Assembly: GCF_000003195.3 (NCBI RefSeq)
Contig: NC_012879.2
Span: 25,836,017-25,900,016 of the forward strand
Origin: Sorghum bicolor
Lineage: Eukaryota; Streptophyta; Magnoliopsida; Poales; Poaceae
Reading direction: 5' to 3'
Length of the DNA stretch: 64,000 nt
In this document: positions 9,301-20,498 of the stretch, piece by piece
How positions within the stretch are numbered: position 1 is the first letter of the stretch
Layout of the letters: every line of letters starts with the position of its first letter
Notes under the pieces: model-generated
Seen by the model: the letters and a program-made list of their open reading frames with translations, nothing else
Databases searched by the model: none
What the model was told of the DNA's origin: nothing
Translations under genes and position numbers: made by a program

Positions 9301-12184
9301 GAGAATCGGTGCCGCGACGGGGGGTGCCCTCCTCGGTCTGAACCTGGATAAACCACATCTGGGTGCCGCCTTCCAAATTATAAGATGCCATCCATATCTG
9401 TTCCTCCATCGCGATCCGCTGTTGATGGAAGTATGATTCGCACCAGTTGATGAAGGCTAGCGGATCCGACTTTCCGTTGTACTTTGGGAAATCCAATTTC
9501 TGGAATCGAGGGGAGCGGTCACCATAGCCTCCTGTGACCCAGAGCCTGATGACGCCCAAGGACGTTCTTGTTGCAGAGCGGTGAGTTGCTCCTAGAGGCT
9601 AATGAGGGTCGTGTTCATCGTCTCGATGAGCTTGACCAAATCGGCGTTGGTTGGCTCAGCCATGGGTCCCGCTGCTGAGGTGGCAGAGTGCAAAGGAGAT
9701 GAGGCTGGAGCAGGTGGCGTGGTGGTGGCTGAGGGGGATGGTGGTGGTGCAGCGGAGGAGGAAGAACGCCTGGATGCCGATACCAGGTTGTCAAGAGCCT
9801 AGGCGCCTAGGGTAGCAGGGCCCTGCTCCTTAGCTCGTACTTGGATGTAGGTAATGGTGGTGCCAGGGTTTTTGCCTGACTACCAAAGCATAGGTGAGAT
9901 TAAGAACAGAAGAGGAGGAAGGTTAGGGATAACTTCTTTCTTGATTCATTCTACTGAGTTCAGGGTTACATATATAGGAGCTCAGCTCCATGCTGTTGGC
10001 GCCCAGCTCCTAGTTACTGGCACCAGCCATTAACTACCAAACAGCTAATACTTCCTTGATCTCCTCATCTTCTTCTTAATTGCCTTCATAACTCAGGCCT
10101 CTTCAACCACCCAGCCTCCTCAGGCTGTGCCAGGCCATGCACTGCCTTGGGAAAGGCATTGGCTGTTCCTCGTGTATGAGGCCGGCGGCTGTAATGACCC
10201 CACATGACATAAGTCATCCATGACAAATAGATGTGCATAGGGGCAACACTAAAAGACAATGGATAAGAGAAGTGCCATTTGAATATATCTGAAATATAAC
10301 ATACTCAACCTTCACACAATCTGAGAATGACCCTACATCATTGACCTCTAGAAAACGTAAAGAAAACTCACCTTCACACAACTTAAGAACAATTCTGCAT
10401 CACAGAGCTGTGGGAAACGTACAGCAAACTTCTGGATCTACAGAGAGACATCATAAAATTTCTGCCATTAGAAAAGTGATCAAAAAGTTATTTATGCATA
10501 TAAACACCTCGTAAGCAATCAAACGGTTTCCACAATTCAAACTTGTCAGATAACAGTGCAACAGTTAAATATCATTTCTTTCAACTGACTAACTAGTAGA
10601 ATCACATCTTATTCTTATGGTACACAAAACTACCTGTTTAGACTTATCACAGAAGCTCACGAATACCACCCTGCTACCTCTGATGGGGCACTGCATCACA
10701 CAAGTAATCTGAGGCCAAGAGAAGTTGAGAATCGACACAAAGTGCTCCTCCTGTGCAATGGGCAAGTAGTTCAGTAAGAAAAGGAATTCAATGACAACAA
10801 AAAGAACCATATAGGAGTCACTGGTGCATAATTTCACAATAGAAAAGTAGCAGACAATTCATCATAAACCAAAGACTAACTTTACTCACATGGCAAAACA
10901 ATCAGTAAAATGCCAATAGTATAGAGTCCACTTGTCAGACATTAAATGGTATATATTCATAATTAACTTCTGCAAGTGCGAGGAAATCTAATCATGCAAC
11001 CAATGGAATCACTCAGCTAACCAATCCTAGACATTCAATTAAACGAGCTATCCCCTTTTATAGATCAAAGACACCAGCCTAAGAAATATTAACTCCTCTG
11101 CCATAAAGCCTCGAATGTGTCAAGCTAGCATATGCATTCATTAATCCGTACCAATTCATTGAGAATTTTAAAAGCACAATGAATGAGACATTACACATAG
11201 AATATACACGAGAAATCAATTATCTGTAGAACTTAACTGCAGAAACAGATAGCACTTACAGCTATGCATGATAATTCACAAAAAATACAATGATACTTAT
11301 TAGATTAATAAAAAGTATGTAAGGATTTGTTTGCTTTTTAAAAGCAGAGTTAATTCTCGATTAAAAAAAATAATAAAAAGTAAAAAAAAGCTAACTGTAG
11401 AAGGATTTACGAAGATAATTAAAGAGAACATAGAAAGACAGGCTAACATGGCACAGATTATATAAGTTCATAAAGAATCTAGTGCACCACTTGTCTAGAA
11501 ATTGAATAGACTCATTTCATATGTTGAGAAATCTATGCAACTTGGCACACCACTTGTCCAGAAATTGAATGGACTCATTAGATATGTTACCAATCACAAA
11601 TTGGACCGGGGCATGCAACTTGCTGAGACACGAAACTAGGACACTAATTCCTAGCATGTATTTTACAAAGATCAAACTCCACACCAAATTTTTTATGTGT
11701 TCCGGGACAAAACTAACCCGGAGCAGTCAATTTTTGCCAACAAGAAACCCTAAACGCCAAACCAGGACAACCATTTCCTAAAATCCCCTAAACAGACGCC
11801 GACACCTAACAACAACACACGAGAGACGACTCGAGTATAAAGAAGTAAGGAATGGAGGGAGGCGGTTTGTGTACGGACGAAGACGACGTCGCCGATGGAG
11901 ATCGTGAGGACGGGGACTGCGGAGGGGAGGCTGGGGTGGGAGACGCAGAGGGAAGCGGGGCATGAGGCGGGGATCCAGGTTCCCTGGTGGCGGTGGACGC
12001 CTCGGATGATGTGGCGGAGCCCTGGTGGCGGCGGCGCGGAGGGGTCCCGCCGCGGCGTGCCGAAGTAGCGCGCGTACTCCACCTCCCACTTCTGCCGCTG
12101 CCTCAGCATCCGCGGCGGCGCCACCGCGGAGACTGCCAGGCGCGCGTGCACCAGCGCCATGCTGTTGTCGCTGGCGTCCGCCAT
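3330..12184 (-). CDS. PHS1: POOR HOMOLOGOUS SYNAPSIS 1, ten-exon gene
   Basis: The product is a plant-specific meiosis protein; known members act in homologous pairing and synapsis and help bring RAD50 into meiocyte nuclei. Exons run 12184-11879, 10750-10634, 10437-10372, 4476-4373, 4303-4110, 4010-3967, 3891-3864, 3778-3684, 3596-3569 and 3388-3330 (stop TAG). They total 1041 nt, 346 residues, close to the roughly 347 I recall for maize. All ten join in phase with GT-AG borders. Recognition rests on [14 protein letters not shown] (103-116), [13 protein letters not shown] and [12 protein letters not shown] chose the ATG giving MADASDNS; an in-frame ATG upstream would add 31 residues. The exon 1 donor (GTCCGT) is weak but gives the expected protein join. 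Intron 3 (about 5.9 kb) contains a Reina retroelement. Function is inferred from the family; expression is unknown. Confidence 0.86.
4477..5510. other. PHS1 intron 3, portion 5' of the splice acceptor
   Basis: This non-coding intron DNA includes a poly-C run at about 4636-4650. A block at about 4610-4980 has short frames on both strands that I cannot assign. The rest is AT rich up to the retroelement boundary. I see no additional exon here. Confidence 0.6.
5511..5899 (-). repeat. 3' LTR of the Reina element (389 bp)
   Basis: It starts TGTCAAGAGCCTGGG and ends CCCCACATGACA in plus-strand reading. It matches 9789-10209 except for point changes and missing segments, including one near GTTAGGGATAACTTC and one near GCCCAGCTCCTAG. 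Length and sequence divergence indicate an old insertion. Confidence 0.9.
5900..9560 (-). pseudogene. degenerate gag-pol of the Reina element
   Basis: Recognisable pieces lie in the expected order from right to left. They are gag (9559 to about 8900), protease region (about 8580-8450), reverse transcriptase (8138-7470, with [21 protein letters not shown] and the catalytic FFDDILIY), RNase H (about 7570-7210), integrase core (about 6870-6690, TIIDRFSKY and [10 protein letters not shown]) and the chromodomain-like tail (about 6020-5910). The pieces fall in different frames with stops between them, so no complete polyprotein can be made. The many other short ORFs here are shadows of these domains. 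Confidence 0.85.
9789..10209 (-). repeat. 5' LTR of the Reina element (421 bp)
   Basis: This is the partner of the LTR at 5511-5899. On the minus strand it contains a TATA-like CTATATATG (around 9970). Relative to its partner it has extra segments of roughly 20-30 bp. Confidence 0.88.
10210..10371. other. PHS1 intron 3, donor-proximal part with an exon-3-like duplication
   Basis: At about 10308-10348 the sequence AACCTTCACACAATCTGAGAA resembles the exon 3 end and donor at about 10370-10410, with matching spacing. It looks like a decayed partial tandem duplication of the exon 3 boundary. Read in phase after exon 3 it would give a stop, so it is not counted as an exon. Confidence 0.45.
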
Positions 12185-12305
12185 CGCCACGGCGACGAGC
12201 CGACGATGACGAGGGAGGCAATGACGCAATGTGAGGGTGGCCGTCGTCAGTCTGCCTTGGTCGTTAGGCCCAGCCAAGCTACACCAGCCCCAAGTGCTGT
12301 ATTAT
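12185..12305 (-). promoter_or_regulatory. PHS1 proximal 5' region
   Basis: Only about 120 bp lie between the PHS1 start codon and the terminus of a DNA transposon at 12306. I see no convincing TATA box in this interval. The 5' UTR and core promoter must therefore be compact, or the transcription start must lie inside the transposon. Confidence 0.4.
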
Positions 12306-13114
12306 GGGGCTGATTGGTTGCCCCAACGGGATGGTGCAAAGACCCATCCGCCTCCATTTCATGTATTCGGTCCGTATTATTTGCCTGTATCCTTTCGTTC
12401 CTTTCCACCCTCTATCCCGGCTCCCCCCGTATCCTCGAGGCGAGCTTCGCTCGCGAGCCGGGACGGCGCGGCGCGGCGTTAGAACCCTGGACGCGTGGGG
12501 AAGGCTTGGCGGGAGACGGATCCATCAGGGGCGCGCACGATTCTAGAGTTAGGGTTACCGCCTCCATTTCTCCAGTCCCCTCATGCCTCCATTCCTTCGG
12601 TGAGACCTCTGCTTCCTGCTCCCGGCCGGTTTCTCACTGGCATCTCTCTCCGACAGCAGTTCTGTCGTTGGTTCTCCGGTGCTTCGGCTGGTATACCTCG
12701 CCTTCCCCTCTTCCTCTTTCTCTGATTTCGACGTCTGTGATTCTGCCTAGGGTTCGTGTTCTTCTTGCTCGTACCCATAGATCTATGAGTTCATGATGCA
12801 AACCACTAGTTTCTGGCTCAGATCTGTTTGTTTTACTATGATTCTGCTATGGATTTAACTGAGCACAGTGTATGGGTCGATGATTATTACTATTTCCTAG
12901 CTCAGATCTGTTCGCTCAGATCTGTTTGTTTTATGATGCAGGATTTATGTGCTCATGGGTTTGGTTGATGATATAGGTTATATTTGCTCATGGGTTCTGT
13001 TCATGATGGAGATAATGGTTGGGTTTTTGCTTGGCCTATGATGCAACTACTTCTAATCTGAGGTGGCTCTTTTTGTTACCCTGTTTTTGATCCTTCGTCA
13101 ATGCAACCGAATGG

Positions 13115-15189
13115 TGAAAGCCCAAGTTTGGTTTTGGTAATTAATGACACCAAGTTGCTAATGCTTTGTGTTCAAGTGATTTGAGTTAGGCATAGCAACA
13201 CATTTTAAGAAGGAGCAACGTGACATGAGTGGTGGACACATGGTCATAAAGAGAGAAGGCATGAAGTGGAGATCATGGTAATGGACAAGGAGTAAAGTGA
13301 TCAAAGCAAAGGTATAAACATAGGATTTTGCTTTTGCCGGTCTAAGATGAGTAGAGAAGTGATTGACCGGATTTAGGATAGATAGGCGTACTACAAAAGA
13401 GGGGAAATCTTTAATTGCAATGGTTATCTAGTGCTACTAAGTGTGAGTCTCATTTGCATATACCTAGCGCTTAGTGACGTGGTGAGTTGCATGAGAAAGC
13501 CTTTAAAAATGTTTGTGAAATGCTAACACACATGCACTTGGTGGTGTTGGCACATTTGCAAAGGAGAAGGTGTTGAAGTTGATTTTGATCACCTTGGAGA
13601 AGAGAAAGAGGCTTTTCGGTGTTCTCCGGACATTAGGATGGCTTTTAGATTGAAATACTGCTTTGATCCATTATGACTTGGATTGAGTATCTATATGGAT
13701 TATATAGCCCTCTGAGTAAGCTTTCCAAAATGTCCAAGATCATCGAATTTGGAGTTCGGAGCTAAAAGTTAGCATCCTAACAAGGTTTGAGTTGGTGCTG
13801 AAAATGCAGGACCGGAAGTTCCGATGGAACTTCCGGTGGTACTTCCGGTGCCTGACCAGAAGTTCCAGTCAGCCTGATAGGAAGTTCCGGTTGGGCTGTG
13901 AGAGATGAGCTCGCGTTTGAGAAAACACTACCGGTGTCTGACCGGAAGTTCCGGTCCATGACCAGAAGTTTCGGTCCATAACCGGAAGTTCCGGTCCATG
14001 AATGGAAGTCTGCATAGGAGCCTTTGCGCATGGCCTCGCGTGTCAGGATTCACTTCCGGTCTCTGACCGGAAGTTCCGGTGGAACTTCCGATGGGTCCGA
14101 GTCTCTCACAACGGTCAGATCTGCTTGGACCGAGGCTCCAACGGTCAGATCTGGTCGGACCGAAAGTTCCGGTCCCAGGCACCGGAACTTCCGGTGCCAC
14201 ACTATAAATACTCGTTTTCCTTGTTTCTAACGGGAACTTCGCATAGAACACATTTTCTGACTTCCGGTGGCTCTTCCAAAGAGTAGAGAAAGCTCTCCCC
14301 TCCTCCTCTCTCACTCCCTAAGCTTTGTGCTCCATTCAAGTGAGAGATTGAGCTCTAGTGATAGATCTGAGAGCTTCAAGACCATCTCTTCCCTCTCCTC
14401 TCCATCCCCATAGCTTGGTGCTCTTTGGTGAGAGGATTTGGGAAACCCTAGTGTTGTGTATTTGTGATTTCATTCTTGTGGCACTAGGTGGTGATTGCAA
14501 GTGTGGATTTCTTGTTACTCTTGGGTGTTTTCCGATGCCCTAGATGGCTTGGTGCAAGGGAGGTGTTGAGCTTGTGATTGGAGATTGTTTCGAGCCTCAC
14601 CAAGTGATTTGTGAGGGGTTCTTGAGCCTTCCCCGCGGGAGATCGCAATTGGCTACTCTAGTGGATTGCTCGTGGCTTGGAGGATCCCCATCTTGTGAGT
14701 GGATGTGCGGCACCCGCTGAGGTTTTGGCTTTGGATTGCCAATTAGCTCGTGATCCATCAAGTGGGTGTATCGCCACAACGAGGACTAGCTTGCCGGGAA
14801 GCAAGTGAACCTCGGTAAAAATCATGTGTCATCTCTTGCCGAGGACTCTCTTGTGATTGTGAGTGATTGGTTGGATATATCTCTACTCTACAACGTTGGT
14901 ATAACAATCGCTCTCCACTCCTTTACTTACTTGTTTGTCTTGCTAGTTGTTTAGCTTGTTTAGTTTTGTCTTCTTGTTTAGGAGTGTAGCAAGTTTGTAG
15001 TTGTGCTTTCTTGTTGTAACTTGTGTTTAGCTTTCTTGCTAGACTTGTGTAGGTGGCTTGCATAGCTTAGTTATGCTAGTGCTAGAATAGCTTCGCCTTT
15101 TGTTTTACTAACCAACTTGTCTAGTTGAAATTTGTAGAAATTTTAAATAGGCTATTCACCCCCCCCCCTCTAGCCATTTAGATCTTTCA
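13115..15189 (+). repeat. 5' LTR of the SIRE element (2075 bp)
   Basis: It runs from TGAAAGCCC to CTTTCA. An array of palindromic words built on ACCGGAAGTTCCGGT occupies about 13800-14190. It is followed immediately by a TATA box (CACTATAAATACTCG, near 14200) and a leader, so the array lies in the U3 promoter-proximal position. Several spurious short ORFs fall inside. Confidence 0.93.
13800..14190. repeat. palindromic GGAAGTTCC array in the SIRE 5' LTR
   Basis: More than ten imperfect copies of a word centred on CCGGAAGTTCCGG, or its halves AAGTTCCGGT and ACCGGAACTTCC, are dispersed here just upstream of the TATA box. Many copies are self-complementary. They could be binding sites for a sequence-specific factor or cruciform-forming units. 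The function is not known to me. Confidence 0.75.
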
Positions 15190-15191
15190 AG

Positions 15192-15204
15192 TGGTATTGG
15201 AGCC
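15192..15204 (+). other. primer-binding site, Met-tRNA type
   Basis: TGGTATTGGAGCC lies two bases inside the 5' LTR. It matches the usual initiator Met-tRNA site TGGTATCAGAGCC except at two positions. Confidence 0.8.
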
Positions 15205-15246
15205 GAGGCACCGTTTATTTAAGGCTTAACAACCTACGGTGAAGAA

Positions 15247-17291
15247 ATGGCTCTAAGTTTGCATATCAACAACACCAAGAAGGCACCTTTCTTTGATGGC
15301 ACCAATTATGCTTATTGGAAGGTCAAGATGACCGCTCATCTTAAGTCAATCAATAGAGAGGTTTGGAAAGTGACCGAAACAAAGTTTGAGGTTGCAAATG
15401 AGAATGCACCAACACCAGCGAAGAGAAGAAGCTACAATGCAATGATATTGCCATTAGTGCTCTTCATGAAGCTCTTGATGACAAGACTTTTGAGCAAATC
15501 AAGAATATTGAGATTGCTCATGATGCATGGGCAAAATTAAAAGAAACATTTGAGGGAACCAAGGGAACCAAGACCGCCAAGGCATACATCCTCCAAGAAA
15601 AGTTCTCAAGCTTCAAGATGCAAGAAGATGAAAGTGTGCCAGAGATGTTTCACCGGTTGCAAGTTATTGTGAATGAGCTCAAGGCACTTGGGGAAGAAGT
15701 GAAGGATAGTCAATTCTCTATGAAGTTCTTAAGAAGCTTGCCCAAGAGATTTGACACATTGATCACTGTGCTAGTCAAGACAACACTTAGTGAATCAACT
15801 CTCCAACAAGTGTTTCAAGAAGTGATGACCGATGATGCTTATAGAGAAGATGGTGAGAATGATGAGTTGATCAAGAAGAAGAAGAAGGATGGTGAGAAGA
15901 AGGATGATGAGAAGAAGAAAAGTGTGGCATTCAAGGCCTCCTCATCCAAGGGCAAAGCCAAGATAGAGTCATCAAGTGAAGAAGAAGCAAGCTCTTGTGA
16001 TAGTAATGAAGATGAGGAGATGGCTCTTCTTGTCAAGAGATTTGGCAAGTTTATGAAGAAGAAGGCCTATCGGGCAAGATGGAAGAAGAACTCCTCCAAG
16101 AAGAATGACCATTCCATGAGGTGCTTTAGATGCCATAGCAAGGATCATCTCATCGCCAAGTGTCCCTATGATAGTGACGATGAGGATGCTATCAAGAAGG
16201 AAAGAAAGAAACAAAAGAAGAAGCAAGAAAAGAAGGAAGGCTCAAACAAGAAGAAGGGTGATGCCCATGTTGCAACTTGGGATAGTGATGACTCCTCAAG
16301 TGATGATGAGAGCACCAAGAAGAAGGGGCACGCTAGCATTGCAATTCAAGGAAAGAGCTCCATCTTTGACACTCCATCATGCTTCATGGCTAAGGCCACT
16401 AAGGTATCATCAGATGATGAGAGTGACCATGCTAGTGATAGTGATAGTGATGATGATGAACCAACTAAAGATGAACTAATCACTATGCTAGAAGATTGCA
16501 CTCATCACTATAAAGAAACTAGAAAGGAGTGCAAGACCTTGCTTAAGGATAAGAAAACCCTTGAGCAAGAACTTGATGAGCTTAGAGCATCTTATGAGAG
16601 TCTAAAGGAAGACCATAAGAAGCTTCAAAAGGATCACACTAAGCTTGAAGAAGCTCATTCCTCTCTAGTTAACAAATTTAAAAATGAGTCAACTAAAATT
16701 GAGAAAGCTAAAACTTGCAACATAGGCATAACATGTGATATCTTGAGTAAGCCTATTGTTATTGCTTCTACTAACCCTTCATGTAGCACATCTACATCAT
16801 CCTCATCTAGTAGTGATGGTTTCACTTGTGACACCACACTAAAAGTTGAGAATGAAATTCTCAAGAAGGAGGTGAAAGAGCTCAATCACACTTTAGATAA
16901 GGCATATGGTGGTGAGGACCGCTTGCTTATGTGCTTGGGTAGCCAAAGAGCTTCTCTCTATAAAGAGGGATTGGGCTATAACCCCAAGAAAGGCAAGGCC
17001 GCCTTTGCTCCTCACAAGACACATTCTGTGAAGAACAATGGCCGGTATTGCAAAGCTTGCACGCAAGTTGGTCACTTAGAGCAACAATTCATGAACAAGA
17101 AATCCAAAGCAAATGTATCCTCAATTAAGCTTAATTCTTTCTATGTGCTTACTAAAGATACAAAAGGTGTTCATGCTAAGTTCATTGGTGCACCATGGAT
17201 GGGCTCAAAGAAGAAAGCCATTTGGGTACCAAAGAGCTTAGTTGCTAACCTTGGAGGACCCAATCAAGTTTGGGTACCTAAAAAGAATTGA
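15247..17291 (+). pseudogene. SIRE gag with one frameshift
   Basis: The ATG at 15247 opens MALSLHINNTKKAPFF and continues through the capsid-like segment. Near 15420 the frame shifts and coding resumes in the frame that is open until 17291. It contains a zinc knuckle CFRCHSKDHLIAKC (CX2CX4HX4C), acidic and lysine-rich low-complexity tracts, a coiled coil around 16540-16690, and a second degenerate zinc-finger-like CKACTQVGH. The protein would form the virus-like particle core. The shift would prevent a full-length product unless it is a sequencing error. Confidence 0.88.
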
Positions 17292-17299
17292 TCTTGTCT

Positions 17300-20200
17300 T
17301 GTAGGTCAATTACAAAGCTAGAGGAAGGCATTGGGTGCTTGATAGTGGGTGCACTCAACATATGACCGGAGAGTCTTGTATGTTCAAATCAATTGATACT
17401 AGTCAAAATGGTGGCTTTGATTCTATCACCTTCGGTAACAACAAGAAAGGCAATGTCAAGGGGCTTGGTAACATTGCTATCTCAAATAACATGAGCATAT
17501 CAAATGTGTTGCTAGTTGAGAGCCTTGATTTCAATCTCTTGTCAGTTGCACAACTTTGTGACCTTAGTTTCAAGTGCATCTTTTGAAGTGATGATGTTGA
17601 GGTTGTTAGTGTTGATGGATCAAACTTGATATTCAAAGGATTTAGGCATGGTAGCTTATACTTGGTTGATTTCAATGATAGTGACACTCAATTGACATCG
17701 TGCCTAATTAGCAAATTAAGTTTGGGTTGGTTGTGACATAGAAGGCTTGGTCATGTTGGAATGAAACAATTGAACAAACTATTGAGGCATGACTTAGTTA
17801 GAGGCTTGAAGGATGTCACCTTTGAGAAAGATAAACCATGTAGTGCTTGTCAAGCCGGAAAGCAAGTTGGAAATGCATATCCTAAGAAAAGTGAAATGAG
17901 CACATCAAAGGCATTTGAGCTATTGCACATGGATTTATTTGGGCCAACAACATACACTAGCATTGGTGGCAACAAATATAGATTTGTGATAGTAGACGAC
18001 TACACTAGATACACTTGGGTGTTCTTCCTCTATGACAAGAGTGATGTTTGTGATCTATTCAAGTCTTTTGTCAAGAGGGTGCAAAATGAGTTTGAAACCA
18101 CTATCAAGAAGATTAGAAGTGACAATGGTAGTGAATTCAAGAACACAAGAATTGAGGAATTGTGTGATGATCTTGGCATTGGACATCAATTCTCTCCAAC
18201 ATACACTCCTCAATCCAATGGTGTAGTTGAAAGGAAGAATAGAACCTTGATTGACATGGCTAGATCAATGCTTAGTGAATACAATGTTAGCCATTCATTT
18301 TGGAGTGAAGCTATCAACACGGCTTGCTATTGTAGCAACCGTCTCTATTGCCATGGGAAGCTTGGGAAGACACCATATGAGCTATAGAATGGAAGAAAGC
18401 CCAACATTGCATACTTTAGAGTGTTTGGTTGCAAATGCTATATTTCCAAGAAAGGCACTAGATTGAGCAAGTTTGAAAAGAAATGTGATGAAGGGTTCTT
18501 ACTTGGTTATTCCACCACAAGCAAGGCATATAGAGTTTGGAACTTGGCAAGTGGCACATTAGAAGAAGTTCATGATGTTGAGTTTGATGAAACCGAGGGA
18601 TCTCAAAGTGAAGCCCAAAATCTTGATGATGTGAGAGGAGATCAATTGGCAAATGCAATGAAGAACATGGATGTTGGTGACATAAGGCCAATGCAAGTTG
18701 ATGATGATAATGACATTCACATGATCAATCAAGAAGTGCAAATTGATACAAATCAAGCTAGTACTAGTGGCTCTCATGATGATGATCAAAATCAAAATCA
18801 AGCAAGTGGAAGCAATCAACTCCCAATACTCCAACCTACAAGCATAGCAAGGGATCATCCATTGGATCAAGTCATTGGTGGTATTCAAAGTGGTGTACAA
18901 ACAAGATCAAAGCTAGCATGTTTTTGTGAGCACTATTCATTTGTCTCATTTGAAGAACCAAAAAGAATAGAAGATGCATTGAAGGATTCCGATTGGGTAA
19001 ATGCCATGCATGAAGAATTGAACAACTTCACAAGAAATCAAGTGTGGGAGCTTGTTGAGAGGCCAAAGAACTACAATGTGATTGGTACCAAGTGGGTCTT
19101 TAGAAACAAGCAAGATCAAGATGGTGTAGTTGTGAGAAACAAAGCAAGATTAGTAGCACAAGGCTACACTCAAGTTGAAGGTCTTGACTTTGGAGAAACT
19201 TATGCACCGGTTGCAAGATTGGAGGCAATTAGAATCCTATTAGCCTATGCTTGTGCCCACAACATCAAGCTCTATCAAATGGATGTGAAGAGTGCATTTC
19301 TCAATGGATATATAAATGAGTTGGTTTATGTTGAACAACCTCCTGGTTTTGAAGATGACAAGGAACCCAACCATGTTTACAAGCTCAAGAAGGCATTCTA
19401 TGGTTTGAAGCAAGCACCTAGAGCATGGTATGAGAGATTGAGAGATTTCCTTCTCTCCAAAGGGTTCAAGATGGGAAAGGTTGACACTACCCTCTTCACC
19501 AAGAAACTAGGCACTGACTTGTTTGTGTTGCAAATCTATGTTGATGATATCATCTTTGGATCAACCAATCAAGACTTTTGTGAAGAGTTTGGAAGAATGA
19601 TGGCAAATGAGTTTGAGATGTCCATGATTGGAGAGCTTAGTTACTTCCTTGGTCTTCAAATCAAGCAAATGAAGGATGGCACCTTTGTAAGTCAAGGCAA
19701 GTACATCAAGGACATGATCAAGAAGTTTGGGTTGCAAGAAGCTAAACCAATGAGCACACCTATGGGCACAAATGATCAATTTGGTAGTGATGCTAGTGGC
19801 AACATGGTAGATCAAAAGCTATACCGTTCTATGATTGGAAGTTTGCTCTATGTCACCGCATCAAGGCCGGATGTGATGTTTAGTGTGTGCAAATGTGCAA
19901 GATACCAAGCTTCACCTAGAGAAAGTCACTTGAAGGCAACCAAAAGAATATTGAGGTATCTCAAGGGCACTCATGATGTTGGATTATGGTATCCCAAGGG
20001 GTCTAACATTGAGTTGATTGGTTATTCAGACTCCGATTATGGTGGATGCAAGATTGATAGAATGAGTACAAGTGGCACTTGTCAATTGCTAGGAAGGTCT
20101 CTAGTTTCATGGTCATCAAAGAAACAAAATAGTGTTACACTATCAACCGCCGAGGCCGAATACATTAGTGCCGGTAGTTGTTGTGCACAATTGCTTTGGA

Positions 20201-20490
20201 TGAAAGCTACCTTGAATGACTTTGGAATCAAATTTAAGAATGTGCCTTTGCTATGTGACAATGAGAGTGCAATCAAGATGACACAAAATCCGGTTCAACA
20301 TTCAAGAACCAAGCACATTGACATAAGGCACCATTTCATAAGAGATCATCAACAAAAGTGTGATATTAGCATTGAAAGTATTGGCACCAAAGATCAACTA
20401 GCCGACATCTTCACACAGCCACTTGATGAGAAGAGATTTTGCAAGTTGAGAAATGAATTGAACATACTTGACTTCTCCAACTTGAGATGA
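17300..20490 (+). pseudogene. SIRE pol: protease, integrase, RT, RNase H
   Basis: The protease active site is WVLDSGCTQHMTG (about 17330). Integrase shows the HRRLGHVG zinc region, MDLFGP, SDNGSEF and GVVERKNR. A 689-codon frame at 18421-20490 carries RT (YVDDIIFG near residue 374) and RNase H (SDSDYGG near residue 536). Breaks include TGA at about 17584, TGA where WLWHRRLGH is usual (about 17736) and TAG where PYELWNG is usual (about 18385). The last two fit TGG codons changed by G-to-A. The RT-RH part is intact, so inactivation looks recent. Confidence 0.9.
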
Positions 20491-20498
20491 GTGCACCC

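Larger units (their letters stand above)
5511..10209 (-). mobile_element. Reina-type Ty3/gypsy chromovirus in PHS1 intron 3
   Basis: Two LTRs beginning TGTCAAGAGCC and ending CACATGACA bound degenerate gag-pol read leftward. Flanking 5-mers are TAAAT (5506-5510) and TAAGT (10210-10214), a TSD with one change. Next to the right LTR, reading leftward from 9788, a TGGTATCGGC-like primer site matches the start of a Met-tRNA site. A GGGGGGAGAGA polypurine tract abuts the left LTR. Gag shows [18 protein letters not shown], and pol ends in a chromodomain-like segment ([15 protein letters not shown]). Short LTRs, gag type and chromodomain fit the Reina lineage. It sits in the same transcriptional orientation as PHS1. 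Confidence 0.9.

Noticed and set aside
7213..9356. long overlapping ORFs on both strands of the Reina element, including a 262-codon frame
   Set aside because: They are out-of-frame shadows of the degenerate gag-pol.
11750..12277. 175-codon reading of PHS1 exon 1 through its intron
   Set aside because: The extension past 11879 is intron: it is not expected in the family and breaks the join to the EEHFVS exon.
12400..13114. start of a divergent gene upstream of PHS1
   Set aside because: The leader-like and intron-like sequence lies within transposon ends and no downstream exon with a recognisable product was found.
15192..15204. tRNA-like match after the SIRE LTR considered as a tRNA gene fragment
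   Set aside because: It is only a 13-base primer-binding site.
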